This document shows positions 40,464 to 42,421 of a DNA stretch of 42,421 bases, one piece after another. The stretch's first letter is position 1; every line of letters begins with the position of its first letter. Origin of the DNA: JAYZAP01 sp964645285 (lineage in GTDB: Bacteria > Pseudomonadota > Alphaproteobacteria > JAAXGF01); NCBI GenBank assembly GCA_964645285.1, contig CAZYDR010000018.1:1-42421 (forward strand), given 5' to 3'. Made by a program: the position numbers and the translations under genes. Below the pieces are notes generated by a model, which saw only the letters and a program-made list of their open reading frames with translations, did not search any database and was not told the origin of the DNA.

Positions 40464-41200
40464 CGGTGATCAGGGCACGCGCGTGGACGTTTGTTTTCGC
40501 TGCCGCCCTGTTTTGCGCGATGGCCGAGACAGCGGCGGCAGCGGAATGGCGGGTTGATCTCGAGCTGGCCCTGGCCGTGGATATTTCTTCAAGCGTCTCG
40601 ACAGAAGAGTTTCGGCTCCAGATGGGTGGCCTGGCCATTGCCTTTCGCACCCCCGAGGTCGTGGCGGCGATCGGCGCCTCGGGCGATCTCGGCATTGCCG
40701 TGGCGCTTGTCCAGTGGTCGGACAACCGGCGCCAGTATCTCGCCGTCGACTGGGCCCTGGTCCACGACAGCGCCAGCGCTCACGCATTCGCCGATCGCAT
40801 TGCCGCCGCCCCGCGCCTGGTGGTGGGTGGTGGCACGGCCATCGGCGGCGCCCTCAAATTCGGCGCGGCGCAAATCGCGGGCAACGGCTACCGCGGGCAG
40901 CGCAAGGTGATTGACGTTTCCGGCGACGGCCATACCAACCAGGGCTGGCCCAACCGTCCTTTGCGCGATGCGACGGTGGCCAGCGGCATCACGATCAACG
41001 GTCTGGTGATTCTCAACGAAGAGCCCAATCTGGAGGCCTACTACCGCGCCCACGTGATCGGGGGTACAGGGGCTTTCGTCATGACCACCATGGATTTCCA
41101 GTCCTATGCCGAAGCCATCATCACCAGATTGATCCGCGAGATTTCGGGCGCGCCCTATGCCGCCTATGACATGCCTGGCGGAGATCGCCGGGATGGCTGA
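40460..41200 (+). CDS. Secreted DUF1194 von Willebrand A-like protein
   Basis: A 246-residue protein with an N-terminal signal peptide: RAR, then a hydrophobic core FVFAAALFCAMA and likely cleavage after TAAAA near residue 30. The mature part has a von Willebrand A-type metal site: DISSS (DxSxS) after LALAV, a Thr in GGGTAIGGAL and an Asp in VSGDGHTN. This fits the DUF1194 family, found widely in Alphaproteobacteria and of unknown function. The GTG at 40460 overlaps the sat stop; a second GTG at 40466 is also possible. Lying between sat and aprBA, it is an unexpected periplasmic partner in a cytoplasmic sulfur operon. It may bind metal or another protein; no enzymatic role is evident. Confidence 0.82.
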   Translation: MTVIRARAWTFVFAAALFCAMAETAAAAEWRVDLELALAVDISSSVSTEEFRLQMGGLAIAFRTPEVVAAIGASGDLGIAVALVQWSDNRRQYLAVDWALVHDSASAHAFADRIAAAPRLVVGGGTAIGGALKFGAAQIAGNGYRGQRKVIDVSGDGHTNQGWPNRPLRDATVASGITINGLVILNEEPNLEAYYRAHVIGGTGAFVMTTMDFQSYAEAIITRLIREISGAPYAAYDMPGGDRRDG

Positions 41201-41693
41201 GTCCTTGCGGTTCTACGTTCGCGCCCCGGGCGGCAAGGGCGTTTTCGGGTTCGAGCTGCGCGAGGCGGCGGAATACGCCGCCCGCGAGTACAGCGACGGC
41301 GCCTGTCTGGTTGATACCCTGGCCCAGGCCTATCACCCCATGGTCGAGACGGTGAGCGCTGGCGAATTGGTTTATGACTCCGTCGGCGGCTGGGATACCG
41401 GGCGCTTCGGTATCGACCGCGACCTCATCGAGGCCATCAAGAAGGGCCACCCGGCCATCGTCCACGCCCTACTGGCCAAGGGCGCCGACCCCAACGCCCG
41501 CGACGCCCACGGTGGCCCGGCCCTGGTCTGGGCGGCAGCCGGTGGCAATCCTGAGATCGTCACGCTACTCCTCGACCACGGCGCCGACAGAGATGCGCGG
41601 GACGAGGATGGCGCCAGCGCCGCCGACATCGCTACGAGGCGCGGCAAGACCCCAGTCTCGTTGGTTTTACAGCAGTGGTCAGTCAAATTGTAG
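41193..41693 (+). CDS. Ankyrin-repeat protein
   Basis: A 166-residue protein. Residues 1-75 (ESLRFYVRAPGGKGVFGFEL and on) have no family I recognise. Residues about 80-160 hold two to three ankyrin repeats: DLIEAIKKGHPAIVHALLAK, GADPNARDAHGGPALVWAAA, GNPEIVTLLLDHGADRDARD and EDGASAADIA. Ankyrin repeats mediate protein-protein binding. No signal peptide with the ATG at 41193, which has GGAG nine bases upstream and overlaps the DUF1194 stop by eight bases; an ATG at 41166 is an alternative. The coupling suggests it works with the DUF1194 protein. Function unknown. Confidence 0.8.
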   Translation: MAESLRFYVRAPGGKGVFGFELREAAEYAAREYSDGACLVDTLAQAYHPMVETVSAGELVYDSVGGWDTGRFGIDRDLIEAIKKGHPAIVHALLAKGADPNARDAHGGPALVWAAAGGNPEIVTLLLDHGADRDARDEDGASAADIATRRGKTPVSLVLQQWSVKL

Positions 41694-41712
41694 CGTGCCG
41701 CGCGACGATTGT

Positions 41713-41741
41713 TTGACTCCGCCACTTCGATAATTTATAAA
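41713..41741 (+). promoter_or_regulatory. Sigma-70-like promoter for aprBA
   Basis: TTGACT (41713-41718) and TATAAA (41736-41741) are separated by exactly 17 bases, each matching five of six consensus bases. They lie in the AT-rich gap between the ankyrin gene and aprB, about 100 bases before the aprB start. This suggests aprBA has its own strong promoter rather than relying only on read-through from sat. Confidence 0.6.
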
Positions 41742-41842
41742 CGATGAATATATCAGGGTTATAGATTTTAATAAGACGGACCGCAACGTTCGCGGATACC
41801 ATCAGACACCAAACATCACGACAGCGAGACGGGGAGTTATCC

Positions 41843-42271
41843 ATGCCGACGTTTGTGCATACGGACAAATGCGACGGTTGCAAAGGCGGCGAAGTCACCG
41901 CCTGCATGTACATTTGTCCGCATGACCTCATGAAGCTCGATACCGAGCGCATGAAGGCCTTCAACCAGGAACCGGAGCAATGCTGGGAATGCCAGTGTTG
42001 CGTCAAGGCCTGCCCGCAACAGGCTATTGAAGTCCGTTCGTTCCAGGACTGGGTGCCCATGGGCGGCGCGGTTATACCGCTGCGCACCGACAACGCCATT
42101 ATGTGGACCATCAAGTTCCGCGACGGCGAGGTCAAACGCTTCAAGTTCCCCATCCGCACTACCCAGGTGGACACCATCGATCCCTACGGCAACAAGCCGG
42201 AGGCCGGGGATATCAACGACGAACTGTTGTTCACCGAAGCTGGCAAGAACCTTCCGGTGATTTCCGCGTAA
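41843..42271 (+). CDS. aprB: Adenylylsulfate (APS) reductase beta subunit
   Basis: A 142-residue iron-sulfur protein. Cluster ligands are Cys10, 13, 21 and 25 (KCDGCKGGEVTACMYICP) and Cys47, 50, 53 and 57 (CWECQCCVKACP), the two [4Fe-4S] clusters of AprB. The C-terminal arm (DWVPMGGAVIPLRT onward) wraps around AprA in known structures. It passes electrons between the AprA FAD and an external partner, here most likely QmoAB. GGGGAG lies about eight bases before the ATG. aprA follows after 39 bases. Confidence 0.95.
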   Translation: MPTFVHTDKCDGCKGGEVTACMYICPHDLMKLDTERMKAFNQEPEQCWECQCCVKACPQQAIEVRSFQDWVPMGGAVIPLRTDNAIMWTIKFRDGEVKRFKFPIRTTQVDTIDPYGNKPEAGDINDELLFTEAGKNLPVISA

Positions 42272-42310
42272 ACGTCGGCGACACTACTCAAGCCATATTG
42301 AGGACGCATT

Positions 42311-42421
42311 ATGAGCGAAGCAAGCTTTGGCAATCCGGAGATTGTCGAAATTGAAACCGATATCCTGATCGTCGGCGGCGGCATGGCCGCCTGCGGCGCC
42401 GCCTACGAGGCCATGCGCTGG
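42311..42421 (+). CDS. aprA: APS reductase alpha subunit, N-terminal fragment
   Basis: Thirty-seven codons are present before the window ends. The translation contains DILIVGGGMAACGAAYEAMR, the FAD-binding opening of AprA, where APS and sulfite plus AMP are interconverted. GAGG lies about nine bases before the ATG at 42311. Its position directly after aprB confirms the identity. The catalytic part is outside the window. Confidence 0.93.
   Translation, partial: MSEASFGNPEIVEIETDILIVGGGMAACGAAYEAMRW

Noticed and set aside
1..42421. tRNA, rRNA, CRISPR array, transposase or integrase genes
   Set aside because: Looked for typical motifs and repeat patterns on both strands and saw none; a covariance-model search could still find a small RNA I missed.

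Overview
The window is GC-rich, gene-dense DNA with short intergenic gaps, many 4-base ATGA start/stop overlaps and purine-rich ribosome binding sites. It most likely comes from an uncultured alphaproteobacterium, perhaps a marine or soil Rhodospirillales-like lineage. The clues are an ELM1-type (DUF1022) domain, a DUF1194 secreted von Willebrand-like protein, and sulfur genes next to coenzyme F420 genes. This taxonomic call is inference; there is no rRNA or tRNA gene in the window.

Layout. (1) 1-4.2 kb: the start of an SDR dehydrogenase, a DUF2520 Rossmann protein, and an acyl-CoA ligase/acyl-CoA dehydrogenase pair. (2) 4.5-10.8 kb: a tightly coupled plus-strand operon of a giant GT8-like/ELM1 fusion, a 2-oxoglutarate/iron oxygenase, a membrane desaturase and a cytoplasmic molybdopterin oxidoreductase. 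(3) 10.9-15.5 kb: GNAT acetyltransferase, NDP-forming acyl-CoA synthetase, class III CoA-transferase/racemase and nitroreductase. (4) 15.6-30.1 kb: a coenzyme F420 island. A minus-strand operon encodes a luciferase-like (LLM) oxidoreductase, an FrhB-like F420-reducing flavoprotein with its own ferredoxin domain, a 2-oxoacid oxidoreductase (KorA, KorB) and a PPOX-fold F420 protein. Divergent from it is a plus-strand run of cofE, cofD, three tandem LLM paralogues, one gene fusing CofC, CofG and CofH, and a WrbA-like flavoprotein with a C-terminal frameshift. (5) 29.7-33.7 kb: a minus-strand catabolic-looking operon of Rieske oxygenase, amidohydrolase, epimerase and a second PPOX protein. (6) 34.1-42.4 kb: dissimilatory sulfur genes. 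A minus-strand qmoA-qmoB-hdrC-hdrB operon, in which soluble HdrCB replaces membrane QmoC, lies divergent from sat, a DUF1194 protein, an ankyrin protein, aprB and the start of aprA.

How the parts fit. The F420 island holds the known core steps of F420 assembly: the Fo chromophore (CofG, CofH), guanylylated side-chain precursor (CofC), transfer (CofD) and glutamylation (CofE). It also holds several likely F420 consumers (four LLM and two PPOX proteins). The KorAB-FrhB operon looks like a dedicated generator of F420H2 from 2-oxoacids, which I regard as the most interesting candidate system here. The sulfur block would interconvert sulfite and sulfate through APS, with QmoAB-HdrCB exchanging electrons with APS reductase. 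The direction (oxidation or reduction) cannot be read from this window because no dsr or other flanking genes are present.
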